Shown here: positions 1-7,908 of the stretch, piece after piece
Layout: each line of letters begins with the position of its first letter
Numbering within the stretch: the first letter of the stretch is position 1
Origin: Peteryoungia desertarenae
GTDB taxonomy: Bacteria; Pseudomonadota; Alphaproteobacteria; Rhizobiales; Rhizobiaceae
Length of the DNA stretch: 64,000 nucleotides
NCBI RefSeq assembly: GCF_005860795.2
Contig: NZ_CP058350.1
Coordinates: forward strand, 160,001-224,000
Reading direction: 5' to 3'
Notes under the pieces: model-generated
Databases searched by the model: none
What the model saw: the letters and a program-made list of their open reading frames with translations, nothing else
Told to the model about the DNA's origin: nothing
Program-made: the position numbers and the translations under genes

Positions 1-332
1 AGGCAGGTCAGATCATCCTTGCGGACGAAATACATACCCCAGACAGCAGTCGGTACTGGATCGCTGAAAGTTACCAGCAGGCATTCGAGCGCGGCACCAG
101 ACCCGAAAGCTTCGACAAGGATTTCGTTCGCGCCTGGGTCGCCGAACGTTGCGACCCGTACAAGGACCCGATCCCCGAAATTCCGACCTCATTGATTGAG
201 GAGACGTCCAGGGTCTATATTAGAGCCTACGAAGCAATCACCGGCCAAAGCTTTGTTCCCGACGACAGCGGTGAAACTCCGCTTGAAAGATTACGCGCCA
301 ATCTGGCTTCCTATTTCCCCGAAAGGTCATGA
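1..332 (+). CDS. purC: Phosphoribosylaminoimidazole-succinocarboxamide synthase, C-terminal part (PurC)
   Basis: Partial gene cut by the window edge; the frame starts at base 3 and stops with TGA at 330-332, leaving about 109 residues. PurC joins aspartate to CAIR in purine synthesis, using ATP. The visible part has the conserved segment ADE-H-TPDSSR-W near its start ([12 protein letters not shown]), typical of SAICAR synthetase, followed by a helical tail ([18 protein letters not shown]) that matches the longer form of the enzyme. The N-terminal ATP-binding half is outside the window. The next gene begins 4 bases downstream on the same strand, but there is no functional link. Family assignment is fairly sure; whether this is the only purC of the genome cannot be told. 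Confidence 0.85.
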   Translation, partial: AGQIILADEIHTPDSSRYWIAESYQQAFERGTRPESFDKDFVRAWVAERCDPYKDPIPEIPTSLIEETSRVYIRAYEAITGQSFVPDDSGETPLERLRANLASYFPERS

Positions 333-335
333 CAC

Positions 336-1004
336 TTGGGCAATGACGACAGACAGGCACGGATGATGCAGACTGCCAAGGGCGCCAAAACATCAGAGAA
401 AAATCTCCCGCTGATACGCCGTCGCCCTCGTCGTACCGCTGAGGAAACCCGCGAGGAGATCCTCAACACGGCCGAAGCCCTATTTCGGATCAATGGCTAT
501 GTCAACACGTCCATCGCGGACATCGCCACGAAACTCGGCATGTCGCCTGCCAATGTCTTCAAGCATTTTCGGTCGAAGACAACCCTAATCGATGCGATCG
601 GCGCGCGGACCATCAAGCGCTTGATGGCGGAGGCCTCCAGCCTCGACAAGAGCATTGCAGCACCGGATAGACTGAGGAACATGGTGCTTCAACTCAAAGA
701 CTGCCATATCCGTCAGCTCAGCGAACACCCCTTTATCTTCGAGGTCATTCTCGTCACGATCCGTGACGAATTGGAGTGTTCTGCACTCTATAACTCGATG
801 ATGGTCAACATCATCAAAGACATCATAGAAGCGGGGATTGCGGAGGGATTCTACCGGACGCAAGATGCCCGAAAAGCTGCGCAAACCGCTTACCTTGCAC
901 TCACTTCCGTCATGCATCCCGTCATGATCGTCAGCGAGGATGCAGACATTTTGGCAACACATTGCCACGATCTGGTCGATTTCATCAATGATGCGTTACG
1001 CTAG
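336..1004 (+). CDS. TetR/AcrR family transcriptional repressor of a (now degenerate) RND efflux locus
   Basis: 222 residues if the TTG at 336 is used, which has an AAAGG-like site about 10 bases upstream; ATG codons at 363 and 366 are alternatives and would remove a weakly conserved basic N-terminus. Residues of about 35-95 form the TetR DNA-binding domain: an ILNTAEALFRINGY helix, then the helix-turn-helix region TSIADIATKLGMSPANVFKHF. The C-terminal half is the variable ligand-binding domain. Next come a remnant of an AcrB-type pump gene and an outer-membrane factor gene on the same strand. Family knowledge suggests it once repressed, or still represses, that efflux locus (compare AmeR/IfeR of Agrobacterium). 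The ligand is unknown. Confidence 0.8.
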   Translation: MGNDDRQARMMQTAKGAKTSEKNLPLIRRRPRRTAEETREEILNTAEALFRINGYVNTSIADIATKLGMSPANVFKHFRSKTTLIDAIGARTIKRLMAEASSLDKSIAAPDRLRNMVLQLKDCHIRQLSEHPFIFEVILVTIRDELECSALYNSMMVNIIKDIIEAGIAEGFYRTQDARKAAQTAYLALTSVMHPVMIVSEDADILATHCHDLVDFINDALR

Positions 1005-1014
1005 CAACTTGCTT

Positions 1015-1040
1015 AGTGACGATAGATAAATTACGTCACT
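1015..1040. promoter_or_regulatory. Inverted repeat AGTGACG-N12-CGTCACT, possible TetR operator
   Basis: Perfect 7-base arms at 1015-1021 and 1034-1040 around a 12-base AT-rich spacer, 10 bases after the tetR stop codon and upstream of the efflux remnant. Size and position fit an operator for the adjacent TetR-type repressor. A weak terminator of tetR is also possible because four T residues follow, but the loop is long. Seen directly; the function is inferred. Confidence 0.35.
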
Positions 1041-1178
1041 TTTAGCGCTCGGATCGACGATCTGGCAGATTGCAACCAATAGCAATCCGCCTGCCTCTGC
1101 AATCCGATTTCCCGTGACAGGATAGCACGCGTTGGGGAGCGCCGGCTGTCCAGGGCACCTATATGCTTTGGAAGGCCA

Positions 1179-1625
1179 ATGACGTTTCCCTTTGCTCAAA
1201 CAGCAGCCCTTTTTGAAAGCTGGTCGATCCCGTTGTCGGTCATCATGGCCCTGCCCGTCGGTGTGCTTGGCGCTCTGGCTGCAGCGACCGTCTTTGGCCA
1301 GTCAAACGGTGTCTATTTCAAGGTTGGGCTATTGACGACCATCGGTCTTGCCGCGAAAGATCGCCAGACTGCAGGAGCAGAGCTGATGACCGCGACGCTC
1401 GAAGCCGCAAAGCTGCGCCTGCGCCCGATTGTCATGACCTCTCTCGCTTTCATTATGGGCGTCGTACCACTGGCAACTGCCACTGGTGCAGGTTCAGCGG
1501 CGCAGAATTCAATTGGCATCGGCGTCATGGGCGGTATGGTCGCCGCGACGGTGCTGGGCATTTTCTTCGTACCCTCGTTCTTTCTGATCATTCGCAGTCT
1601 AGCAAAACGTGCAAAACCGATATGA
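1179..1625 (+). pseudogene. Remnant of an RND (AcrB/HAE1 family) efflux pump gene, 3' end only, with an internal deletion
   Basis: The 148-residue frame matches only the last part of AcrB-type inner-membrane pumps, which are about 1040 residues long. Homology begins near base 1206 (ALFESWSIPLSV) and runs to the normal C-terminus (FFVPSFFLIIRSLAKR). In the conserved block GLLTTIGLAAK-NAIL-EFAKD the ten residues between the two AAK/FAK-like triplets are missing, so GLAAK joins directly to DRQTAG. That is an in-frame 30-base loss removing part of a transmembrane helix. The periplasmic adaptor gene and about 85% of the pump gene normally found between the regulator and this point are absent. It cannot encode a working transporter. 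The ATG at 1179 has no clear ribosome binding site. Confidence 0.85.
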
Positions 1626-1770
1626 GGCCTGTCATAAGGATGCTTGACATAATATGCTATAAAGCATTGCGTAAATCATATGTATGGCTTACGCGACTAT
1701 CGGCTGTAGATGAATTACATGCCCAAATGGCTCAAAAGAACGTCGACCAGAGTCAAAAGCTTAGGAACTC

Positions 1771-3192
1771 ATGATGCCTTCCATTCGCGTAGCCGCTCCT
1801 CTTCTGATGCTTCTCCTTTCCGGATGTGTCGTGGGTCCAGACCATGAGACTCCAGCCACCGCCCTTCCGGTCAAATTTTCAGAAGGCTCCACCAAATCTG
1901 TTGGAGAGGTCACTCTCGCTCCTTGGTGGACGGCGTTCAACGACCGCCGCTTGAACGGTTATGTCGATCGTGGCATCGATCAAAACCTTTCGGTGCTCCA
2001 GGCCCTGGAACGCATCAATGCGGCGCAGGCAAGCTTCGATGCAGCTGACGCGGGCGCCTTCCCGCAGCTGAATGGCTCTCTCAGCCAAACGACTTCCGAG
2101 CAAACGGGACGAGGATCATTGTCGAGCAGAAGCGATGATACCACCTCGACATCGACAGCCGCGCTGAATGCATCTTGGATCCTCGACCTTTTCGGCCAGT
2201 ATCGCCGCAGCAAGGAAAGCGCAAAGGCATCGCTCGACGCCGCCTATGCCAGCGCCGATGTTGCCAAACTGACCTTCCTGTCGAACGTTGTGACCGCCTA
2301 CATCGACGCCCGCTATTTCCAGGAGCGGCTTGCAATTGCTCGCAAGAACCTTGCATCGCGAAGGGAAACTCTGGAGTTGACCAGACTGCAGCTCGAAGCG
2401 GGCGCCGCGTCACGTCTGGATGTTGTGCAGTCAGAAGGTCTGGTCAACTCGACCCTGGCGGAAATCCCGACCCTTGAGACAAACTTCCGCCGCTCGGCAC
2501 ATCGCATCGCTACATTGCTTGGGCTTCCTGCCTCCACCCTGATGGCCGAACTGCAAAAGGGTGCACCGCAGCCGATCCCGCGTCGCAGCATCAGCGCAGG
2601 CGTGCCCGCCGATCTGATCCGCAACCGTCCCGATATTCGCGCGGCAGAACGTCGGCTTGCTGCAGCCGTCGCGCAGATTGGCGTTAACGAAGCACAGCTT
2701 TATCCGTCGATTTCGCTCAGCGGCAACATCTCCAGCAGCATCATTGCGACGAGCGCCGTCAGTGGCGGCCTGACCCCCTGGTCCTTTGGGCCAAGCCTGA
2801 ACCTGCCGATCTTCAACGGTGGTCGCTTGCAGGCGAATGTTGATATTGCCGAGTCTTCCGCACGTGAACAGTATCTGGCCTGGAAGCAGACGGTACTGGG
2901 TGCTGTGGAAGAGGTCGAGAATGCTTTGGCTTCGGTCAATCGCACGCGCCAGACCGTGAACGCCCTGACGGCAACCGTTCGCTCCTATGAGGAAGCCCTC
3001 AGCCTGTCGACGGCAAGTTATCGCGATGGCGCGTCTTCGCTCCTGGATGTGCTGGATGCTCAGCGCAACGTTTCTGCAGCTCAGGCAAACCTGGCCCAGG
3101 CCGTCCAGCAGATGGCGACCGATTACGTCAACTTGAATGTGGCGATCGGTGGCGGATATGATTTCGAGGCAAAGACCGCAAGGGCAATGTAA
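1771..3192 (+). CDS. Outer-membrane efflux lipoprotein, NodT/OprM type of the TolC family
   Basis: 473 residues, the usual length. It has a lipoprotein signal with lipobox LLSGC, Cys19 being the predicted lipidation site, followed by the VGPDH motif common to OprM/NodT proteins. Two repeated TolC-type halves are visible, with alpha-helical coiled-coil stretches and the conserved LIRNRPDIRAAERRLAAA segment near residue 287. It should form the trimeric outer-membrane channel of a tripartite pump. Its inner-membrane partner in this locus is destroyed, so if expressed it must serve other pumps. Start ATG 1771 (or 1774) has TAGGA just upstream. A strong terminator follows. A TTGACA hexamer at 1644 and an AT-rich palindrome at 1654-1667 in the upstream gap may reflect its own promoter. 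Confidence 0.88.
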   Translation: MMPSIRVAAPLLMLLLSGCVVGPDHETPATALPVKFSEGSTKSVGEVTLAPWWTAFNDRRLNGYVDRGIDQNLSVLQALERINAAQASFDAADAGAFPQLNGSLSQTTSEQTGRGSLSSRSDDTTSTSTAALNASWILDLFGQYRRSKESAKASLDAAYASADVAKLTFLSNVVTAYIDARYFQERLAIARKNLASRRETLELTRLQLEAGAASRLDVVQSEGLVNSTLAEIPTLETNFRRSAHRIATLLGLPASTLMAELQKGAPQPIPRRSISAGVPADLIRNRPDIRAAERRLAAAVAQIGVNEAQLYPSISLSGNISSSIIATSAVSGGLTPWSFGPSLNLPIFNGGRLQANVDIAESSAREQYLAWKQTVLGAVEEVENALASVNRTRQTVNALTATVRSYEEALSLSTASYRDGASSLLDVLDAQRNVSAAQANLAQAVQQMATDYVNLNVAIGGGYDFEAKTARAM

Positions 3193-3222
3193 TCATACCA
3201 TTGACCCGTCGCAGGAAATTGG

Positions 3223-3259
3223 AACACCCGCCGGCCCTTATTACCGGCGGGTGTTTTTT
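3223..3259 (+). terminator. Rho-independent terminator after the efflux lipoprotein gene
   Basis: A 12-base perfect stem (AACACCCGCCGG at 3223-3234 pairing with 3244-3255), 9-base loop and a run of T residues to 3259. The T-run touches the stop codon of the convergent LysR gene. Confidence 0.92.
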
Positions 3260-4194
3260 CAGGTCGTTTGCAATGGTAAGCTCGATGCCATGACACGCTC
3301 GACAACGCCTTCACCGAGTTGGGCCAGCGCTTCATAATGAGCGCCTCTTGCGCTTGCGCGACGCCAGAAAAAGCCGATTTCTCGCTCGCCCTTCCAGCCT
3401 TCGAGTGTCAGCAATTGGACATTTTGTTCACGACTGAATTCTGAGCGCACGTAAAGCTCCGGAAAGAGCGACAATCCCATTTCGATCGACACCATCTGCC
3501 GAAGGGCATCAAGACTTGACCCTTCATAATCTTCGGTGATGATGGCTCCGGACAGAAGGGCCAGACTGCGCACCTCATCCAACAAACGGTGACCAGCCCC
3601 GAGTGTCAAAAGCTTTTCCCCTTTCAATTCTGAAACTGGAACGCTGGTCCGCCTGGCAAGCGGATGTTCGCATGGCACACCAAGAAAGATCCGCTCGCGA
3701 CATATGCGACGAAACACAAACAGATCTTCCTGCTCGGGATTTGGGCCAAGTCCGCAATCCGCCTCTCCCTGAAGGATAATCTGTTCGAGCAGGCGAGGCC
3801 GGTCCTCGCGGATGTAGATCTTCAGCTCGCGATGCTGGCTATGCAGTATCGGCAGCAAATAGGGCAGGAAGTAGGGTCCGAAAGACGGAACGGCACCAAG
3901 GCGGATCGTTCCGCCCAAGTTCGCTTTCGAGCTGTTTGCCAGGACGAGAATCTCGTCGAGACCAGCGAGCGCAGTCTTGGCCGCCGAGATGACCTGCGCA
4001 CCAACAGGTGTCGGAGCCACCTTGCCGGGTGCCCTTTCTATCAGGATGACCCCGAGCTGCTTTTCCAGTAGGGCGATTTGCACCGAAAGGGTCGGCTGCG
4101 AGACGTGACATCGCTTTGCAGCCTCACCGAAATGACCGGTCTCACCCACTGCGATAAGGTATTCGAGTTGTCGATGACTTGGACGAAAGGGCAT
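3259..4194 (-). CDS. LysR family regulator of the OxyR type, lacking the redox cysteines
   Basis: 311 residues from the ATG at 4194, where the conserved LysR N-terminus starts (RPSHRQLEYLIAVGETGHFGEAA); an upstream in-frame extension to 4551 has no family resemblance. Residues 1-60 form the winged helix (CHVSQPTLSVQI...EKQLGV...ER); the rest is the effector domain. The region that in E. coli OxyR reads GHCLRDQAM (with Cys199) here reads GHRLLDEVRS, and the second redox cysteine is also absent. It resembles OxyR over its whole length but cannot form that disulfide. The target genes are unknown; the divergent neighbour is a DUF465 gene. An AT-rich stretch at 4210-4240 between the two starts could hold the binding site. 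Confidence 0.82.
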   Translation of the reverse strand: MPFRPSHRQLEYLIAVGETGHFGEAAKRCHVSQPTLSVQIALLEKQLGVILIERAPGKVAPTPVGAQVISAAKTALAGLDEILVLANSSKANLGGTIRLGAVPSFGPYFLPYLLPILHSQHRELKIYIREDRPRLLEQIILQGEADCGLGPNPEQEDLFVFRRICRERIFLGVPCEHPLARRTSVPVSELKGEKLLTLGAGHRLLDEVRSLALLSGAIITEDYEGSSLDALRQMVSIEMGLSLFPELYVRSEFSREQNVQLLTLEGWKGEREIGFFWRRASARGAHYEALAQLGEGVVERVMASSLPLQTT

Positions 4195-4294
4195 CAAATC
4201 CTCATAGGGGAAATCTATCAATCTGATATAATCAATGAATTGGAACAATCGAATGTCAACAGACATATTGGTGAGGCAAGAAAGGAGACGACCA

Positions 4295-4525
4295 ATGAAG
4301 CCTCTGCTGAAAGCTCTGAAGGCCCGCCACGCAATCGTTGCCGCCAAGATTGATGAAGAACAGCGCCAACCGACACCGGATGGCGTACGGGTGGGCGCGC
4401 TGAAAAAGATCAAGATGAGCTTGAAGGAACAGATCGCTATGTTGGAACGCGCGGAGACTGCATTCGCATCGGGCGCGAATGCAATCCGTGAACCTTTCCG
4501 CAAACCGAATCTCGCCGGCCGCTGA
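4295..4525 (+). CDS. Small DUF465 (YdcH-like) protein
   Basis: 76 residues from ATG 4295, which has AAAGGAG 8 bases upstream; a longer frame from 4235 lacks such a site. The sequence fits the DUF465/YdcH pattern: an N-terminal helix with KALKARHA..., acidic E-E-Q-R-P and then LKKIKMSLKEQIAMLE, predicted to form a short helical hairpin. The molecular role of the family is not established. It is transcribed divergently from the OxyR-like regulator, about 100 bases away, so it may be a target. A strong terminator follows. Confidence 0.78.
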   Translation: MKPLLKALKARHAIVAAKIDEEQRQPTPDGVRVGALKKIKMSLKEQIAMLERAETAFASGANAIREPFRKPNLAGR

Positions 4526-4573
4526 ACGACCGCGGGGAAGTTGCACTCCACTTTCCTGCTTTGGCGAGATTTG

Positions 4574-4610
4574 ACCGGCGGGGCCCCCTGCGCCCCGCCG
4601 GTTTATTTTT
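4574..4610 (+). terminator. Rho-independent terminator after the DUF465 gene
   Basis: Stem of 11 bases (ACCGGCGGGGC at 4574-4584 pairing with 4592-4602), 7-base loop, then TTTATTTTT. Confidence 0.9.
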
Positions 4611-4623
4611 GTGGCAACCAAAC

Positions 4624-4660
4624 GCAAGACGCCCGGGGCGACTAGCTCCGGGCGTCTTGC
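4624..4660. terminator. Hairpin at the 3' end of efp
   Basis: A 13-base perfect inverted repeat (GCAAGACGCCCGG at 4624-4636 with 4648-4660) lies 24 bases after the efp stop codon when read on the minus strand. The following T-run is poor on both strands, so it may be a weak terminator or an mRNA-stabilising hairpin. The preceding plus-strand terminator is separate. Confidence 0.65.
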
Positions 4661-4683
4661 TTGATACTGAGTATGCGGGAAGA

Positions 4684-5253
4684 TCAGTTCTTGGCGCGCT
4701 CGACGTAAGAATTGTCTTCGGTCGCGATGACCACTCGCACACCAGCATCGATATGTGGAGGCACCATGGTGCGAATCCCGTTCGACAGCATCGCCGGCTT
4801 GTAGGATGAGGAAGCCGTCTGCCCCTTCACGACCGGTTCCGTTTCTGTGATTTCAAGCGTCACGTGACGCGGCAGCTGGATCGCAAGAGCGACCCCCTCG
4901 TGCATCGACAGGATGCAGACCATGCCCTCTTGCAGATAGGCCTTCTGGTCACCCATGGTCTCGGCATCAACAACCACCTGGTCGTAGCTTTCCGGGTTCA
5001 TGAAGTGGAAGCCTTCACCGTCTTCGTAAAGGAACTGATGGTTGACGTCCTCAACAAAGGCCCGCTCGACCTGCTCGGTCGTCCGCCAGCGCTCGGACAC
5101 CTTCACGCCGTCAACGATGCGGCGCATATTGACCTGCGTGACCGGGGTTCCCTTTCCAGGGTGGAAGTTTTCAGCCGTGAGGACGACGTAGAGCTTGCCG
5201 TCGACATCGAGAACATTGCCCTTGCGGACCGAAGAGGCGATAACCTTGACCAT
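4684..5253 (-). CDS. efp: Translation elongation factor P
   Basis: 189 residues, full length. EF-P enters the ribosomal E site and relieves stalling at polyproline sequences. Three OB-like domains are present: the KOW-like N-terminal domain with the modification loop FHPGKGTP, the middle domain, and the C-terminal domain with the family signature region [15 protein letters not shown] ([16 protein letters not shown]). Lys34 at the loop tip is the residue that EpmA beta-lysylates; the epmA and epmB genes lie directly divergent, so the modification system is complete and local. Start ATG 5253; the protein is very well conserved. Confidence 0.97.
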   Translation of the reverse strand: MVKVIASSVRKGNVLDVDGKLYVVLTAENFHPGKGTPVTQVNMRRIVDGVKVSERWRTTEQVERAFVEDVNHQFLYEDGEGFHFMNPESYDQVVVDAETMGDQKAYLQEGMVCILSMHEGVALAIQLPRHVTLEITETEPVVKGQTASSSYKPAMLSNGIRTMVPPHIDAGVRVVIATEDNSYVERAKN

Positions 5254-5390
5254 CTGAATTCCTTGTATCTGCTGGTGACCCGTCGTAAAGGACGGTCGTC
5301 CCTGCTGACGTCTTCGAAATGCTTGGGCGCAACTAACCCAAATTCGTCAAAATAGCCAGCCCGTGTTGAAAGAAGGACCTAGAAAGCGGA

Positions 5391-6458
5391 ATGACCGATG
5401 CCAGCCGTTCATCCCCTCAATGGTGGCAGCCATCGATCCACAGTGACCGCCGCCCGTTCCTCCTTGGCCGCAACCGCATCCAGTCAGCCCTGAGAGCCTA
5501 TTTTGCCGAGGATGATTTCACCGAGGTCGATACGGCCAGCCTTCAGATCTCACCGGGGAATGAAGCTCACCTGCACGCCTTCGCCACTGAAGCGATCGGT
5601 AACGACGGCACCCACTCGGCACTTTATCTGCACACCTCGCCCGAATTCGCTTGTAAGAAGCTGCTTTCGGCCGGGGAAGAGCGCATTTTCTGTTTTGCCC
5701 ATGTCTACCGCAACCGCGAGCGTGGGCCACTTCATCATCCCGAATTCACGATGCTCGAATGGTATCGCGTCGGCGAAAGCTATGAGCGACTGATGCAGGA
5801 TTGTGCTTCCATGCTTGCCCTTGCTGCAGAAACAGCGGGGAGCCGTATGTTCTCCTATGGCGGCAAGAGCGTAGATCCCTTTGTCGCTCCCGAGCGGCTA
5901 TCCGTTGCCGACGCCTTCGAGCAATTTGCCAAGATTGACCTTCTGTCGACGATCAGTCCGGACGGCGCCACAGATCGTGAAGCGCTGGCCGATGCACTGC
6001 GGTCCGTCGGCATCCGGATTGCAGCAGACGACACCTGGGCCGATCTTTTCAGCCGCGTCATTGTGGAGAAGGTCGAGCCCCGCTTGGGGATAGGACGCGC
6101 CACCATTCTAGACCGCTATCCCATTGCCGAAGCCGCCCTTGCACGCCCTTGCGCGGATGATCCACGCGTTGCCGAACGGTTTGAGCTTTACGCCTGCGGG
6201 GTCGAACTCGCAAACGCCTTCGGCGAACTGACAAACGCTGATGAGCAGCGACGCCGATTTGAAGCCGAAATGCAGGAGAAAATGCGTGTCTATGGCGAAC
6301 GCTATCCTCTGGATGAGGACTTTCTCTCGGCTCTCGAAATCATGCCGCCAGCCTCGGGCATCGCGCTGGGCTTTGACAGACTGGCAATGCTGGCAACAGG
6401 AGCCCTGCGCATCGATCAGGTCATGTGGAGCCCGGTAGCGGAGGGACAGGGTGGCTGA
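5391..6458 (+). CDS. epmA: EF-P--(R)-beta-lysine ligase (PoxA/GenX/YjeA)
   Basis: 355 residues, close to the family length. It is a lysyl-tRNA-synthetase paralogue without the anticodon-binding domain that attaches beta-lysine to Lys34 of EF-P. Class II synthetase motifs are visible: motif 2 around FCFAHVYRNRERGPLHHPEFTMLEW (shown here by the RNRERGPLHHPEF core) and motif 3 at GIALGFDRLAM near the C-terminus. ATG 5391 is divergent from efp with 137 bases between them. The stop overlaps the epmB start by 8 bases, so the two are translationally coupled. Confidence 0.95.
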   Translation: MTDASRSSPQWWQPSIHSDRRPFLLGRNRIQSALRAYFAEDDFTEVDTASLQISPGNEAHLHAFATEAIGNDGTHSALYLHTSPEFACKKLLSAGEERIFCFAHVYRNRERGPLHHPEFTMLEWYRVGESYERLMQDCASMLALAAETAGSRMFSYGGKSVDPFVAPERLSVADAFEQFAKIDLLSTISPDGATDREALADALRSVGIRIAADDTWADLFSRVIVEKVEPRLGIGRATILDRYPIAEAALARPCADDPRVAERFELYACGVELANAFGELTNADEQRRRFEAEMQEKMRVYGERYPLDEDFLSALEIMPPASGIALGFDRLAMLATGALRIDQVMWSPVAEGQGG

Positions 6459-7491
6459 TCAACCCCTGCGCAGCGTCGACGATCTGATCAAAGCAGAACT
6501 GATCGGAGAGAACGAAAGGGCGGAGCTCTCTGCGCTGGAGAAGCGTTATGCCATCGCACTGACGCCGAGTGTTGCCAGACTGATAGACCGAGACGATCCT
6601 GATGACCCGATCGCCGCCCAATATCTGCCGCGGGTCGATGAACTCAAGGAACATCCCGATGAACGTGCCGATCCGATTGGCGATCAGCCCCATTCGCCGG
6701 TTGAGGGTATCGTTCACCGTTATCCAGATCGGGTCCTTCTGAAACTGGTTCACGTCTGTCCCGTTTATTGCCGCTTCTGCTTCCGCCGCGAAATGGTCGG
6801 ACCACAGGGGGACGGCAACCTGACCAAGCAACAGCTGGCCACTGCGATCGATTACATCGCCAGCCAACAGAGAGTGTGGGAGGTCATCCTCACCGGCGGC
6901 GATCCTTTGATCCTGTCTCCGCGCCGCCTGCAGGATGTTGCGGAGCGTTTGAGCAAGATTGAGCATGTCAAGATCCTCAGGATTCACACCCGTGTCCCTG
7001 CGGTCGATCCAGCGCGCATTTCGGACGAGCTAATCGAGGCGCTCATTCAAAGCGAAAAGCTCGTATACCTCGCTCTTCACGCCAACCATCCGCGCGAGCT
7101 CACATCAGAGGTCCGGGCAGCATGTACGCGGCTGAAAAATGCGGGGGTTGTGCTCATCAGCCAGAGCGTGCTTCTGAAGGGTGTGAATGACGACGCGGAT
7201 ACCCTTGCCGAACTGATGCGCGCCTTTGTTGAGACAGGCATCAACCCCTACTACCTGCATCACCCTGACATGGCACCGGGCACCTCGCATTTTCGGCTGA
7301 CAATCGCCGAAGGCCAGGCACTGATGCGTCAGTTGCGTGCCCGTGTCTCGGGCCTTTGCATCCCGCAATACATACTCGACCTGCCGGGTGGGCATGGGAA
7401 AGTTGCCCTTGGCGAGAATGCCTGGAAGGAAGTTGCCCCAGAACGATACAGCATCCTGGATCGTCATGGGATGGAACATCTCTATCCCTAG
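6451..7491 (+). CDS. epmB: EF-P beta-lysylation radical-SAM lysine 2,3-aminomutase
   Basis: 346 residues from a GTG at 6451 preceded by GAGGGACAGG and overlapping epmA by 8 bases. It converts L-alpha-lysine to (R)-beta-lysine, the substrate of EpmA. The radical-SAM cluster motif CxxxCxxC is at Cys103, Cys107 and Cys110 (CPVYCRFC), followed by the KamA-family signature ILTGGDPL. It has the short C-terminus expected of EpmB rather than the longer catabolic KamA of clostridia. No EpmC hydroxylase gene is next to it. Confidence 0.93.
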   Translation: MADQPLRSVDDLIKAELIGENERAELSALEKRYAIALTPSVARLIDRDDPDDPIAAQYLPRVDELKEHPDERADPIGDQPHSPVEGIVHRYPDRVLLKLVHVCPVYCRFCFRREMVGPQGDGNLTKQQLATAIDYIASQQRVWEVILTGGDPLILSPRRLQDVAERLSKIEHVKILRIHTRVPAVDPARISDELIEALIQSEKLVYLALHANHPRELTSEVRAACTRLKNAGVVLISQSVLLKGVNDDADTLAELMRAFVETGINPYYLHHPDMAPGTSHFRLTIAEGQALMRQLRARVSGLCIPQYILDLPGGHGKVALGENAWKEVAPERYSILDRHGMEHLYP

Positions 7492-7656
7492 AGAAATCGG
7501 GATTCACAGGATGTTCTCTCGTCAATCTGACCAGAATTGCATCACGCAAACACCCGACACGTTAAAGTTTTAAGGGTTGGATTAGCGAAAACTTCGTCTT
7601 TCCTCTGTAAGAAATCACTCAACATGCCTGCGATGAATGCTGAGGAAGGAAGTTCG

Positions 7657-7908
7657 ATGAACGAAACAATTCGCGCACTTTTGGGCAAGGTCGGCGGTCT
7701 GCCGGTCGCTGTCGAGACAATCGAAGATAACGCGGACCTCTATGCTGTCGGGCTTTCGTCCTTTGCTTCCGTTCAGTTGATGCTGGGCCTGGAAGACTCC
7801 TTTGACATTGAGTTCCCCGACCATCTTCTGAACCGCAAGTCATTCGCCAGCATCCAGGCGATCGAAACCACCGTTCAGACCATTCTCGGGGAACGAAAGG
7901 TCGCCTGA
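7657..7908 (+). CDS. Small carrier protein of an aminoacyl-carrier-protein system
   Basis: 83 residues from ATG 7657, with GAGGAAGGAAG immediately upstream; in-frame starts at 7537 and 7624 are less likely. It has an acyl-carrier-protein fold pattern: DLYAVGLSSFASVQLMLGLED in place of the usual D-S-L block (shown by GLSSF). Ser35 is the predicted phosphopantetheine attachment site; the usual Asp before it is Ser34 and the Leu after it is Phe36. Proteins with this GLSSF variant are known partners of amino acid:[carrier protein] ligases in Bradyrhizobium and Agrobacterium, and such a ligase is encoded two genes downstream. The stop overlaps the next start by one base (TGATG). It is therefore unlikely to be the fatty-acid ACP. 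Confidence 0.88.
   Translation: MNETIRALLGKVGGLPVAVETIEDNADLYAVGLSSFASVQLMLGLEDSFDIEFPDHLLNRKSFASIQAIETTVQTILGERKVA

Noticed and set aside
3259..4551. 430-residue version of the OxyR-like protein
   Set aside because: LysR proteins begin at the RQLEY segment; the first 119 residues are shadow sequence over the divergent DUF465 gene.
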